Shown here: positions 50,601-62,660 of the stretch, piece by piece | Layout of the letters: every line of letters begins with the position of its first letter | Numbering within the stretch: the stretch's first letter is position 1 | Source: Cyanoderma ruficeps | Lineage: Eukaryota > Chordata > Aves > Passeriformes > Timaliidae | DNA length: 64,000 bases | Direction of reading: 5' to 3' | NCBI GenBank assembly: GCA_008694505.1 | Contig: VZDJ01000346.1 | Span: forward strand, 11,839,790 to 11,903,789 | The notes under the pieces: generated by a model | Databases searched by the model: none | Seen by the model: the letters and a program-made list of their open reading frames with translations, nothing else | Told to the model about the DNA's origin: nothing | Program-made: the position numbers and the translations under genes

Positions 50601-53600
50601 TTCTAATAGCTTTTGAATTGGGGTCTGATCACTGAAGTAAAACTTCTTGAGGCACAAAAGGGAATGGAAATTATGCTCTGGTTGGTGCATAAAGTAATCA
50701 TAGTAGCAAAGGAAATAAACCTCTTCACTCCAGGTCTGTCTTGCACATGGTTGCGCAGCTGCTGCGGTTTCACAACCATCCACCCCAAACCATCTGTAGA
50801 CATCTGTCCTGTGCCTATGTGTAATCAAATCTAAGAGTTCTTAACTTCTGCTGTGACATTAATGTGGCAGCAAAATACTTTTTCAAGATATGTGTGGTTC
50901 TTCTGTTACAGCTACTACTCTGTCTATCAGTATGAAGGCACAACTTGTGAGACATGAGCTCTGTGTCTATTGTGTAGATAAATGATGTGATTTTCATAGC
51001 CATGATAACACAAATAGTTTGTGTTCATATTTATCTAGGCAGGAGATGTAATGTGGAAAAGTGGCTCATTAAAAAACCAAATACTTCTGTATGTTCTGTT
51101 CTCAAACCTTATAAGATTTTAATTAAGAACAAAAACTTACCTCCAAACATTTTACTAATGAACATAGCATGAATTAACCACTTCTCTCATCATGTCAAGT
51201 TTTTCAAATGTTGGACACTTACTGAAATTTGATAATGAGGACACCCCAATGTTGTTAAAGCCTATTATTTATTTTTTGAGTTAAAATTTTGACTGATTCA
51301 AGCTAATTACAGGATTGTTAAGCAGTGATAGTGTTTGTAATGAACACAGTGTCCTTGTGGTACTTATCTCATTTAGCAGTTTACGAGTAATACAAAGTGC
51401 TCAAACTCTTAATTACTCTGACATCTGGGAACCCCATTAGTGAACCTCCAGTGCTTGGTGCATTACAAACAGGACCAGAAACCCACACTGTCCCTTCTTC
51501 AGCCTCTCAGATTTCTCATCTGACATCTGGCTGATGAGGAAGGCATGGAGATAAGCAGCACGGAGGAAAGGGTGATCATACCCATGGTGGGCTTGTGCTG
51601 GCCCTGTGGGATCTAAAACCATCTCAGGAGGCTGGTCTGAAGACACCTGTAGTCCTGCCTGTAGATACTGGGTTTGTGTAAAAAGTGATTAACTGAGCCA
51701 AGGGGATCCAGCATACATGTCAAAGTACAAATGGATCCTGTACAGAGCTGTGTCTCTTCTGCTCCCACAACAGCCTTTGCTTCTCTGCCCAAAGCTTTGC
51801 TGTAGCACGTGAACTTACCAAATCTGTCTGTCTGTGAGGCAAGTGGAAAACACTGCCCTTTTTTTTTTTTAGCAAACTGAATAAATCTTTAGTTGATCTG
51901 TGAGCCATTAGACAAGCTTTTAGCTGATGTTTTTGATGTCCTGAAGTAGTAATGGTTTCCTACAATTTATTATCTATCTAAATGTTTTTGTAGCTCACAG
52001 AAGGGTATTTAAAGAATTTGCTGTAAGTGTTTTGTTTTATACAGCAGTTTGTGTTTTATATGAGGTGATCTTACTGGTGCAGCCAGAGGAATATATAGGG
52101 AAAATGTTCCAAATCTGTCTTCCTTTGTGAAAAGACAAACAGCAACTACCTTAAAAACTCATATACTATAACCATGCACGCTCTCAAGAAAACCTTTTCT
52201 TTCTAAATATTAAAAGTGCAGGACCTATATAATTTTTCTTTTTCTGTGTGTAATAATAACCCAGTGTTATAATATTTTGAATTTACTGAAATACTTACTT
52301 CTTTTTTAGAGGTCAAATGCTTTTCAGTGATTCTGTAGAGAATAAAAGCAGCTTCCCAACAGAACACTGAATGTTACATTTTTAAATAAAATAAATAATT
52401 TTAAAAAAAGGTATTGCTAGGAAAAGTAGTGTTACACTTATTTGAGCTAATATTCTGCAATTATGCCAGTAAGAGCTCATTGAATTAACAGGAAGATATC
52501 AAGCTTTTCCACTCTGGTCACTAACCCAGAACTAATTTGGGCTGGTGGCGCTGGGTAGGATCCGTGCCTTTGAAATAAACTGGTGATATGGGAATGGTTT
52601 CTACTGTTCAAGTGTGTCATAAAAGACTACACCAATTAATGCTGATGGGCTGCTGTAGTAGCAGCTGTGGCACTGAGACTGAAAGGTGGAGAAACATAAA
52701 GTAAACATTAGTCAATCACCCATGAAGTGGACTCTCCAGAGCTGTGTTTAACCTAATTGGGAGGAAGGCACTGAGAATGTGCTCAGGCTGCAGCAGGGCC
52801 CTCTGTCTGTCATGTTAATTAAGCAGGGTCTCCAGTCTGCAGTGCTCCAGTCTAATATACCATCATTGCCTTTATATTCTGCTGCAAGTCATGGAGAACA
52901 GGTACCAAACTGGCTGTGTGGGGCACAAGGAAGCATTTTGCTGACTTCTGCCAGCAAAACCTGCAGCTCAATCAGAAGGCTGCCTAACCTGTGCTTGTAC
53001 CTTGGAGGGCTATCAAGTGCAATGACACCAGCCAAAACTTGGACCATTTAAGCACCTTGAAAACAGGCCAAAAGTCAACACAATATGCCTTTTAATTTGC
53101 TTTTTCTAAATATTCAGTTACTGTATGGTTAAAGACAAAGTAGCTATGAGTTTGTGACTGTATGGTATGTTAATTTAGAAGACATGCATCATTTAGAATG
53201 TGCATAGGGATTCAAGGACAAAATGCTTCCACCTTCAAACTGATTATATGAAAGGGAAGGTTGCTGAGGACTTTGTTTTGGAGTTTTTTTTGTGAACTAT
53301 CCTGCTTGGATGAAGCTGGAACAAGACCCATCCAGGCTTGTACAGAGCACGCTGCTGGTGCCTGTGGAGCAGAGGGAGCAAGCTCTGTCTCAAAGCTCCT
53401 CGAGCAGTCACTTCTAAAGGACGGAGCATGTGCATGTTTCCTAGATAAAAGTGTCTTCTCAGCACCCACCATATTTTGCTGTAGTTTTATTCTGCCCTCA
53501 GGGCACACAACTGGGCCTTCAGGGTTCAGATATATATTTAAATGACTACAAGATCTGCAGATGTGACAGACTGGAAGTTTATGCAACACAAAATGAGTAG

Positions 53601-53799
53601 AAATGAGGTGAGGAGGGACCTGCAATTTCTATGCATACAAAATGAGATGAATCATGGGAGGATGATTTAAAATAAAAGAAAGCATTACTTTTCTATGTCA
53701 TTGCAGAAGCCACAAAGATTCTAAGCTCCTGTGAAAGTGGACAGAACTCTGCCACTCTGTCTAAAACTATTTTTAACCTTTAAAAATAGCACACAAACA
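47683..53799 (+). other. Intronic sequence with one microsatellite
   Basis: No gene or transposon recognised apart from the simple repeat at 48320-48474. Open frames up to 137 codons (53212-53625, minus) have no recognisable domain. Confidence 0.55.
48320..48474. repeat. CCTT/CCCTCCTT microsatellite with assembly gap
   Basis: TTCC repeats on the left, then 73 Ns (48341-48413), then CCCTCCTT and CCTCC units on the right. One strand is wholly pyrimidine. The gap probably marks a collapsed longer array, so the true length is unknown. Confidence 0.97.
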
Positions 53800-53998
53800 T
53801 CTCAGGGTTTTGTTTGGTGGGGGGTGTTTTTGGTTGGTTGGTGTGTGGGTTTGGTTTGTTGATTTTTCTGGTGAGTTTTTTTTGGGGGGGTTGTTTGTTT
53901 TGGTTTGTTTTTTTTTTTCTGGTTGGTTGGTTGGGGTTTGTGGGCTTGTTTGTTTGTTTGGGTTTTTGTTTTGTTTTGTTTAGGTTTGGTTTTTTTGT
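53800..53998. repeat. G/T-rich low-complexity block
   Basis: About 200 bp almost without A or C on the plus strand, built of GGTT, GTTTGTTT and TTTTGTTT motifs with a G7 run. The Phe/Gly/Leu/Trp-rich open frame across it (53814-54158) is compositional, not a protein gene. Confidence 0.93.
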
Positions 53999-54973
53999 GA
54001 GTGATTCCTTGCTAGATATTTTAGTCCTACTTTTGTCTTTTAGTTTTGTGCTCCAAATGAGATCATTCCTGTTAGCCTATGGAGTTCATGTAGGACAGGC
54101 AATTGCAGTAGTGAACTGTGGAAACAACTTGCGTGGTGACTGCTTCTTCCTGGAATAGCATTTTAAAGGGCACAATGTGCTCAGCAAGCTCACTTCTTGA
54201 CATATGATGTGGATAACTTTCTCAGACATAGGTCAGGCACAAATCCTTCTATTTGACAGAGCACAGCCCCCAAATAGCATTAATGTCACGCCTGCAAATA
54301 CAATGGAGTAATTTGCTAATCAAAATTGCTAAGGACATCTATCAGCTAGATTGAATTAATCAGATCATTGCCAGAGTAGCAGAGAATATAATTGTTCCTT
54401 GATGAGAGTTCTAGGCCTCCAGTTACACAACCAAAATGGCACTTTTCCACAACGATGTCTTCAGATGGCATTTGCACGCCTACATCCCCATCCCTATCAC
54501 TGCCTGGTTTCACTCATTTCTTAGCAGGGCTGTATGAATTGTGTGTCAAGCACAGATTTGGCAGTTCCAGTATGTTTTCGGGAGAGTTTATAAATACTGT
54601 GTTGTGCCTAAAATACAATGTTGTGACAGAGCTTTTCTTTTGCTAAGTAAGTTTGTTTTACCATGTTAATCATTCAATTTTTATATGAGATCTTAACTTA
54701 TAATAATTCTGAGGAAGCAATCATACTACAGTGTATTTTAAATGAATCTATGCCTTAGGTTGCTAGAAATATAGTAAATAACTTGTCATTACCTTTTGTC
54801 TTTCAATATCTGTCTACAATAGTAGCACTTTATAAATTTAGTTACTGGTAATAATTATATGGGTTTAGAATATCATAGTTTTACTATGTAGAACTAGATG
54901 TTGGTGGTGTTAATTTTTGACAGATGAAAACATATTAGAGAAAATCAGAAAAAAAAGCCCTGAATTAATTTGA

Positions 54974-55055
54974 GTGGTTTTTTGTTTTGTGGGGTTTTGT
55001 CGTTGTTGTTGTTTGTTTTTTGGGATTTCTTTTCGGTTGTGTGCGTTTTTTTATT
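54974..55055. repeat. G/T-rich low-complexity block
   Basis: TTTTGT, GTTGTTGTT and GGGGTTTTG motifs on the plus strand, with few A and C. Confidence 0.85.
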
Positions 55056-55917
55056 GTTCATTGATATGTCTGCTCTTGCATTCATAGACTAGGTTGATTT
55101 TGAGCTTTCAGAGGACTGGTGAGTATTTTAGTACTACCTGTTAAAGTAAGTGTAGGATTTTCTTTAGGAAATAATCTTTGCAAAAGTAACAGGCTCTGAA
55201 AGAAGGAAAAAAAACCAACTTGACTCCAAAAACATCCATGCAGCCTGTTTGGTCTCTCTGGGAAAGTGGCTGTTTGAAGATTTGTCTCCAATAGCCTCCC
55301 AGGGGACTGGAAGGGGGAGGAGAGCAACCTGTGACAATTGGATAAGGGAAGGTTTGCCTGTGACCTACGATGCAAAGGCATGAGAGTAGCACTGAGTGGA
55401 GCTGCTTAGGCTGCAGCAGGATCTGCTTGCCATCCATGCCAAAGCCAGCCTGGCTCTCTCGGAACTACTTTGCATCTCTTCATTTTCAGTGCTCTCATAT
55501 CTGTAACACTATATCAGCTTGAACAGAGATGCACTCGGCTGTCTCTGACCTAGCTGAGAGAGGACTGACTAAGCCATGCATGTTGAGAAAGTTGGTGCAA
55601 AGCAGTGATTTTGGGAGGCCTAGTAGAGCAAAGAAAATCCCATTGGATTTAACACACTCTGCAGAGCCATGTGTACGCCCATGTTACTCAGTTCATGGTG
55701 TGCTTGTGAGCTGCCTTGGTTGTGCAGGATTGTTGCCCCGGGTAACTCAAGTGGTTGAGTTGTCCACAGATCCTGGAAGCAACAAAAGCAGTGGTTGCCC
55801 TTGAGTTAATGAACTGTGCTGGCTCATCTGTGAATTTTTTTCAGGCAATTTCAGATATAGTGGAAGCTAATGGATATGTTGACTTCTATTCTCCCTGGAT
55901 TAATGGAGAATGAATTA

Positions 55918-55972
55918 AAGTTGTTGGGGTTTTTTGTTTGTTTGTTTTTCGGTTTTGTTTGTTTGTTTTCCA
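55918..55972. repeat. (GTTT)n G/T-rich tract
   Basis: GTTTGTTTGTTTTT units repeated on either side of a CGG interruption. Confidence 0.85.
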
Positions 55973-56560
55973 AATAAGATAGATGGGGATATTAAAAGTA
56001 TCGCCTTACTTGGGTTTTATCATGTGCAAGATTGCCCTGGGCAGTAGCTTCTATTGTCTCATTATCTCAGTCCACTGAAGTATTCAGCTGTGGCTTTCCT
56101 GTAGCCTGAATGAGGGTTGTTAGCACACCCATTCAGTTTGTGAACTGCCATTGCCTAGAGACAAGATCTGATGTTGTCTAGAGGTCAAAGCCTTGATGGA
56201 TGGCAGTCACTGACACCATTTCTTGTTAAGATTTCTTCATGTCTACATGGTCCATCCAGGCCAGCGGGTTCAGGATCTTTACAGTTAACCTGTGTCATCC
56301 TGCCTCTGTGTCACCCCTGGGCTGGGGAGGGAGCTGAACTGATTCCTGAGCAATACTGAGTTTGTGGCTCCTTTTGACTGTCATCTGGGACTTCCCTACA
56401 ATGTAGCTGTCACTCATTCAGGCTGTGTCCTTTCCCCCATACCAGGATGCTTTGAAGTCAAGCCCTGTTGCCATGCTTCAGATGAACTGGTGTTCATGCA
56501 CAGAATTCATTGAGAGATTCTGCATTGCTTCTTTGAAGTATTTCATACATAAAATAAAGG

Positions 56561-56669
56561 GCTTCCTATTTATGTAGTTAAAGTGCATGGTGTAAAAATT
56601 ACTGCAGCAGCATTGAGAGCTTTCCATTTATGTAAAGTTCATGGATTAAGAATGACTGTATTACCATTG
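56561..56669. repeat. Diverged ~50-bp tandem duplication
   Basis: Copy 1 (56561-56615) and copy 2 (56619-56669) share the order GCTT..C.ATTTATGTA, AAGT.CATGG, AA.AATTACTG or AAGAATGACTG, and CATTG. There is a 4-base deletion in copy 2 and scattered substitutions, so the duplication is old. Confidence 0.65.
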
Positions 56670-57554
56670 CCTGGATGTCCCATATGCCAGCATTAGGTGA
56701 ATGCAACACTGGTATTGTGACATCTATTTCCACAAAAATTTTGTTTAGAATTGAATACTATTCCTTAATAAGAAGAGTTGCTTATTACTTATGTTATTAG
56801 TGATACATATTGATTGGGGGGGTTGAGAAATTAAACTCTTAAAGTTGTTAGAAAATACAGGCAAGAGGCAAGAGGCGATCGTGGAAGAATGCAGGGCCAA
56901 ATTTACAAGTGAAAAGAACATGCCAGCTCAGTCCTCACAGCNAAGATCTCTATAATCTATCTAATCTTCATTTTAATAAAGTTTAGATGTTGATTAAGAG
57001 ATCTGTGTCCTGATTTTTATAACACTTATTTAAGGATGGAAGAGTTGTGTGTGATCTTTTCTGTTCTTACCTTGTTTTCTACATGGTTGCAAAAGGTTAA
57101 TTACAAATACACCTTCATTTCTACAGTGTAATCAAAGCTTATCATAGATTTTCTGACCTTAGGTGTACAGCTTGTAACATTAGCAGGTGTGGTTGAGGTG
57201 TCATAAGGAATATGGAAGAAAATCCCCAATTTTTAGAGAGACATGAACAAAACTAATGACAGGAGGAGCAAAGAAAAAGGAGTGGAAGAGATGAATAGGA
57301 AAATGAGTAGACCTTATACTCCAGGGGTCCAGAATGCCTCGGATAAACTGAAGCTACATAACTTACTGTTAGAACAGCTTCATACATATGCCTTACATTT
57401 TTTGGTATTCTTAACCAAACAGGAACATAACTGGGTTTTCTTTTTCTGTATGTAAATACACAATGTAATGTTTTAAAAGTCCTATCTGTAAGGTCAAAAT
57501 TATAAAGATAGTTCCTTAATTAAATATGAAGACTGTACCAGAGTTTACATGAAT

Positions 57555-57870
57555 CCATGATGCATCTGAAGATGTTGAGGAGCTGGCCAGTTGTAAGGCA
57601 TCTCTGTCTCTTTGAAAGGTCATGCAGATCAGGAAGTTTCCTGGGGAGTAGAAATAAACAAATGCACACCCATCTTCAGCAGAGAGGATCTAGGCCAGTC
57701 AGGGTCACCTCAGTGGGAGAAGAAGCCTCATGCAGACCCCCAAATGCTGAGGCATGACTGGGTACACCCAGCATGGGGTACCAAGGGCAGTGTCTGAGAA
57801 ACTGAACGCATCCTCTGGCAAGGTGACTGCAGCACTGAATGAAAGGACAGCAGTGCATGTTTTGGAGTGA
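57555..57870 (+). mobile_element. CR1 LINE reverse-transcriptase fragment, sense
   Basis: Diverged CR1 copy from the middle of the reverse-transcriptase ORF. Landmarks in order: GATGTTGAGGAGCTGGCCAG, CTCTTTGAAAGGTCATGCAG, CCCATCTTCAGCAGAGAGG, then GGCCAGTCAGGGTCACCTCAG. The last is the family's PVSLTS codon region. It lacks both ends of the element and is not intact. Confidence 0.72.
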
Positions 57871-57929
57871 CTTCCAGAGGCTATTCCTAATCTAAATTAA
57901 GACTAGAGAAGGCTCTCTAGCGATAGCTG

Positions 57930-57962
57930 GGGNGGGGGTTTTTTTTTGGTTTTTTTTTTTTG
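57930..57962. repeat. G-run then poly-T tract with an N
   Basis: A G-run containing an N at 57933 is followed by T9, GG and about 13 further T residues. Probable sequencing trouble spot. Confidence 0.85.
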
Positions 57963-58275
57963 AGACTAAAATGTTAAGCTAGCAAGCGGGAATCAAATCG
58001 ACCAGCAGTGGGAGCTGTGCAAATGGAAGATATATATGCAGTGTCTTAAGTATTGCCCAGTGAGTCCCCTTACACTTCTTACATGTAAATTTAGGCTGAG
58101 TCTGAAGTGTACAAGATATAATTTGAACACTAAATTTTTGGGGTTCTTCCTACCTAATCAAATAAGAATCAGAAATACATGCGGAAGAGAATTTTTTGGT
58201 CTACTAATATTACAGGAAGTCTAGACAGCTGGTGTTATAAAAGGAGTATTTTCCTGCCTTTTTTTTTCTTAACAG

Positions 58276-58369
58276 AAGAAAAACTTTCCCCCTATAAACA
58301 AGGGAAACAGGATAGCACCTGTGTAATCCATGCAACTGATACCACAATGTCTGTAAATGGTATTGGAGT
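58276..58369 (+). other. Candidate unannotated (cryptic) exon
   Basis: Seen: a T-rich tract and TTAACAG acceptor end at 58275, and a GTAAGTAG donor starts at 58370. The 94-bp interval is open in one frame, with peptide landmarks EKLSPYKQGKQ and MSVNGIGV. That frame needs one base from the previous exon, and the OXR1 exon at 32400-32596 supplies exactly one, G, giving Glu. It ends with two codon bases, a different phase from its start, so including it would shift the frame of an OXR1 exon normally joined in phase 1. It matches no OXR1 segment I know. It could be a poison exon, a lineage-specific exon or chance. Confidence 0.2.
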
Positions 58370-58454
58370 GTAAGTAGGAAACATTTTGCTGTTCAACACA
58401 GGGCTAAATAGGAGTGTAGACTGCTAACTGGGTGCTAACAGGGTGTGCAATCTT

Positions 58455-58480
58455 GTGGGGGGCAGGAGGGGTGGGGGGGG
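58455..58480 (+). other. G-quadruplex-prone G run
   Basis: Plus-strand G6, CAGGA, G4, T, G8. Four or more runs of at least three G can be drawn with short loops, so the RNA or non-template strand could fold into a quadruplex. Confidence 0.7.
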
Positions 58481-61400
58481 AGAAGCAGACTTGTATTTCT
58501 TTTATAGACTTTTAAATTTTAAAATATGCCAGAAATGCTGTATTACTTTCTGGGGTCAACTTTGCCATTATTGAGGTGAGAGATGCAAGCACTATACATT
58601 TTCAGAGCCTTCAGACCAGATTTAGGGGAATTGTAGGCACACAGACACTATGTTAGGCCTCTGCAGAGGAGTGAATATTTTCTGTTCTCTTCAAAGCTTC
58701 AGGCTGAAGTCCTGAACCCAGTAAAATGGATAGAAATTTTTGTTGATTTCAGGAAAATGGGATTTCAACTTTAGAGTTTCATCTTGTGCCTATCAAAGTG
58801 AATGAGTAATGCCATTGATTAGGGTGAGATCAAGAATGAGTCTCAAACCCTCTGTAGTCACTAATAGTAAAATATAGATTATATCCTTTTAGGACCTTCT
58901 AGGATCTTTTTCATGTGAACTTCAAAGAAGTAATGATAAATGTCTAGATAAATAACCTTGGTAACATCTGAAGAGAACAGTTTTCTGCCCTCATGAAAGT
59001 CTATGGCAGATAACACAGATTTATTACTAAGCAGAATTTGTATTTTGGGGGGCTGTTTGTTGGATTCTTTTGTTGTTTTATTCTTTCTCTTTTTTTTTTT
59101 TTTTAATGAGGCAGCAGATGTTTACTAAAGACTAATTAGAAGAAATTTGTCAGCATTTGTGGATTTGTTCCTTTCATGATTCAGGAGATAAGCCTGCTTT
59201 GTTCTTTCCCTTTTCCTCTCCCTCTTTAATGAAGTGTTTCTTAATAACCACTGATTGAAATCTTCTGCACCCATATTTGATGACAGTCAATTTGGGACAG
59301 AGAGCCCTTCTTAGTGGATCTGTTTCTGTCACGATGCATCTTGCAAACAGGTTGGCCAAAAGCGTGTACTAGATCCAAAGTGTATCTTTGCACATGGATG
59401 CACCCATGTGTGCCAGGTCAGGCTGGGATGAAGGGCAGTGCCTCACACCCTGGAGGCTCTTCACACTGAGCCCTGGGTCACTCTGGGTGTCTCCTGTGTC
59501 TTCAGGGGTCTGAAACTCCCTGCTCCAGAAGCCAAGACTCTGATGACCTGATACCTTTTCCTAAAGTGCAGAAAGGTCTTTATATGACCATACCAGTGCT
59601 TGGAATTAATTCACTGTATTTGCTATGATGCTGGAAAAATGCATTTCTGCAAGGAGAAATGAACACAGAATTTGCAGGAAAAACAAAAGAGAATGACTTG
59701 GTCTTGTTTCTTGTCCAATTCGTGTGCCTGGGTTTGCTTACAGCTAGTGTGACTGACCCTTAGGTGGTCAAAGAAAAAGAACATATTTCATATGGCAAAG
59801 AGATGTCTAGTCTTGATTTCATGAGCTGTACTGTACTAGTACTTGGATTTGGAGTGTTTACTTGTTATAGGTCTTATTTTTTTATTATTCCTGATTTTTA
59901 TCCAGGAATAAGTCTGGTTGTCTGAGAGAAATTTAGTTCAATTAAGCAACTGAGCTTTCAGTGTGTTCATTATACTCAGACGGTGATCACCTTGAAATTT
60001 TAATACAACCAGCAGAGAGCACATATCTGTGACAACCCATTTACAGGAATGCACAAAAAGTTTTCCTCCATATTCTGTGCTGGAAGACCTGATGCTCTGT
60101 CAGTGCAGGGAGAACACAGGGATTTTCCTCCTGAGGTCACTGTTTGGATGAAAGGTGACAGACGTCTGTCTGGCACTTTGTACTTCAAGCCAAACCTGTA
60201 CTCCTGAAACTCCTGGAAATCAGCAGCAAAGGAGCTGATGTGGGGCTGCCCTGCTGCCTCCCAGATGGTGGGAGCAGCTTCTTGGCTAGAAAGTGCTTCT
60301 GTTGATTATTTTCCATCAATCAGGTTTTTCATATAAAGAAGGCAGAAAGCAGGGGAAAATACTTCTTTTTAATCATTGAACTTTGTTTTCCTGATGGTTT
60401 AGTACTATTAGAGAACTGGCTTAATGCAGATTTCAGTATTTTCATTGGCTGCAGCAACAACATAAAAATCTATTTTTCTTCCTGCACAATGCAAGACTGA
60501 TTTTCAGAGTAAATTAAGTTGGTTTACATTAAGTTGGAAGTTTTATTAATAGTGAACAAGTTATTGTGTAGTACTGATCTTATCTACCTCCTCAGACTCC
60601 ACAGAGTAGATACTTCTATAGGGAGTTATCTGTAGATATAGCTGGCAATCAGGCAGAGTCCCAGCAGGTAGCATATGTATCTTCTCAATTTCTCAAATAA
60701 TGTGGACATATTGCGAAAGATTACCTCAAAATCTCTTTAAAACTTCTTCTCTGCCTTACTGCTACCTCTAGTTGTTGGGCAGATTGCTTTTCTTCAGCAG
60801 CTCCAGCCACAGATCTCATGTCCCATTCCTCACCTCACGTGTATTGAAATACCATATTTTCAATTACTGCTGTCTCTCTTTGCAGACCTAGTGGTGGGGC
60901 AGCTCCAGGAGATGTGGGTGGGGATCCTCACAGCCCTGCTAGTGGCTCTGCACACAAGCAGCCTCTCCAATCACTCAGTGTTTCTTGCTGGGAGCATTCC
61001 CCATTTGAGCCTTTGCTTCCTCATAGGTGCAACCTGAAATACCAGCTGACAAGTGTCAGTGCTGTGGCTCTCCTGAGGCATAAGGTACTCAGAGCAGGGT
61101 AACACAGGCAGGGATTCTGCTTATAGGGTGCTGGTTGCCATCCACTGTAGCTGTTCCCTGTTATGAGACATGAATAGTGGCAGATTTCTGCCCATGTAGA
61201 TGACACCAGCTATTTTTACAATGAGTTTTTACATTATGGTTTTATATTCGTTAATAACTGATGTTCACCTAATTTAGATTAGGCTGTTTTAATTTCTCAC
61301 TTGTCCTAAATTGGTGTAGCAACAGCAGTAGTACTGACATGCACTGTGGTTAAACCCTGAAGGCACATGAATGCTGAATAAGAATATGATTTTCCTTTCA

Positions 61401-61874
61401 CATTTCCAGGGTTTGAACTCTCCCTCATAGCATGCTTCTTTCTCTTATGTCATGCCAGGTTATTCCTGTTGCTGCTTCCTGACTTCAAATCACTTCTCTG
61501 TGATTTTAAGTATACTGCTTTGCTGTGCTTCATCATTGTTATTTTAGGAGAATCATGTTGCTCCACATTAGTAATTTAGAAGAGAGACATATGTTTATGT
61601 GTATCCATTTATGTTTTAAACTCTTATCTTCCAAATTCATGCAGAGAAAAACCCCTGAAAAATAGTGTTTTGTGAAAGGCACAGAGAATGAGTCATCAGA
61701 AAAAGTTACTACATTTTTCACTCTGGAAATAAACAGGTACATGAAGGCAAAACAACTTAGCAGAAAAAAAGATGTGGATCATCATATGAAGTGCCTTCAG
61801 GTAACATAAGTTCTGATCAAAAACAGAATGAACACTTAGGGATTCAATTAGAGTCTTTGCAAAGAGACTCTTCA

Positions 61875-62660
61875 GAGTACTGGGCAATTACCAACCATGT
61901 GAAGTTCAACAAGGGAGAGTGCTGAATTCTGTACCTGGGATGGGGCGACCCTGGATGTACGGACAAACAGAATGAGATGCAGGAAAGCAGTGCCATGGAA
62001 AGGGACTTGGGGGTCCTGGTCAACAGAAAGCTGACCATGAGTTAGCAGTGCCCTGGCAGCCAGGAGGGCCAAGCCTGTCCTGGGGGACATCAGGCACAGC
62101 ATCACCAGCCAGGCAAGGGAGGGGATTGTCCTGCTCTGCTCTGAGCTGGGGCAGTCTCACCTCAAATGCTGGGGGCAGTTTTGGGTGCCACAATATGATT
62201 ACAGTGTCCAAGTGAGGGCAACAAAGATGGTGAAGGCCCTTGAGGGGAAGCCATATGAGAAGAAGCTGAGGTCACTTGGTCTGTTCAACCTGGAGAACAG
62301 GAGACTGAGGGGACATCTCATCACAGTCTACAGCTCACACATGGAAGGAAGAGGAGGTACCAATACTTCACTGTCATGACTAGTGACAGGACTCATGGAA
62401 ATGGCATGGAGCTGAGCCAGGGGAGGTTGAGGTTGGATATCAGGAAAAGATTCTTCACCCAGAGTGTGGTTGGGCACTGGAACTGCTCCTCAGGGAAGTG
62501 GTCACAGCACCAAGCCTGACAGAGTTCAAGAAGTGTTTGGACAATGCTATGTGTTTGCACATGGCATGACTCTTGGGGCTGTCCTGTCAGGACTAGAAGT
62601 TGGACTCTATGATCCTTGTGGATCCCTTCCAACTCAGGATATTCTATGATTCTATGATTT
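61875..62660 (+). mobile_element. CR1 LINE 3' end, sense, best preserved copy
   Basis: About 785 bp. It starts in the C-terminal reverse-transcriptase region, where KFNKGECRILYLGWGDPGC, SSAMERDLGVLVNRKLTMS and ATKMVKALEGKPYEKKLRS are readable in parts. It continues through TTGGATATCAGGAAAAG, TTCACCCAGAGTGTGGTTGG and GGACTCTATGATCCTTGTGG. It ends in two ATTCTATG octamers plus ATTT (62641-62660), the hallmark CR1 3' terminus. Stops and frame breaks show it is dead. 5' truncation is normal for CR1. Confidence 0.95.
62641..62660 (+). repeat. CR1 terminal octamer repeat
   Basis: Two tandem ATTCTATG units and a partial third. CR1 ends in such microsatellite-like octamers instead of poly-A, which fixes element orientation and 3' end. 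Confidence 0.93.

Larger units (their letters stand above)
53999..57554 (+). other. Intronic sequence with G/T-rich patches
   Basis: No gene recognised. Smaller G/T blocks lie at 54974-55055 and 55918-55972. A diverged tandem duplication lies at 56561-56669. One isolated N is at 56942. Confidence 0.55.
57871..61874 (+). other. Intronic sequence with a candidate cryptic exon
   Basis: AT-rich. Contains G/T tracts at 57930-57962, a G-rich run at 58455-58480, the exon-like segment at 58276-58369 and a T tract near 59090. Otherwise only chance ORFs. Confidence 0.55.

Noticed and set aside
53212..53625. 137-codon minus-strand frame
   Set aside because: Odd composition, no recognisable family, and a comparable open frame on the other strand.
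53814..54158. Gly/Phe/Trp-rich 114-codon frame resembling a membrane protein
   Set aside because: Produced by a G/T-rich low-complexity tract.
58346..58369. MSV-initiated peptide as an OXR1 alternative start
   Set aside because: It resembles the MSV start of a mammalian OXR1 isoform only in three residues and lies downstream of the exon it would have to precede.
59885..59911. 9-bp stem hairpin
   Set aside because: The arms are too short and AT-rich to separate from chance.
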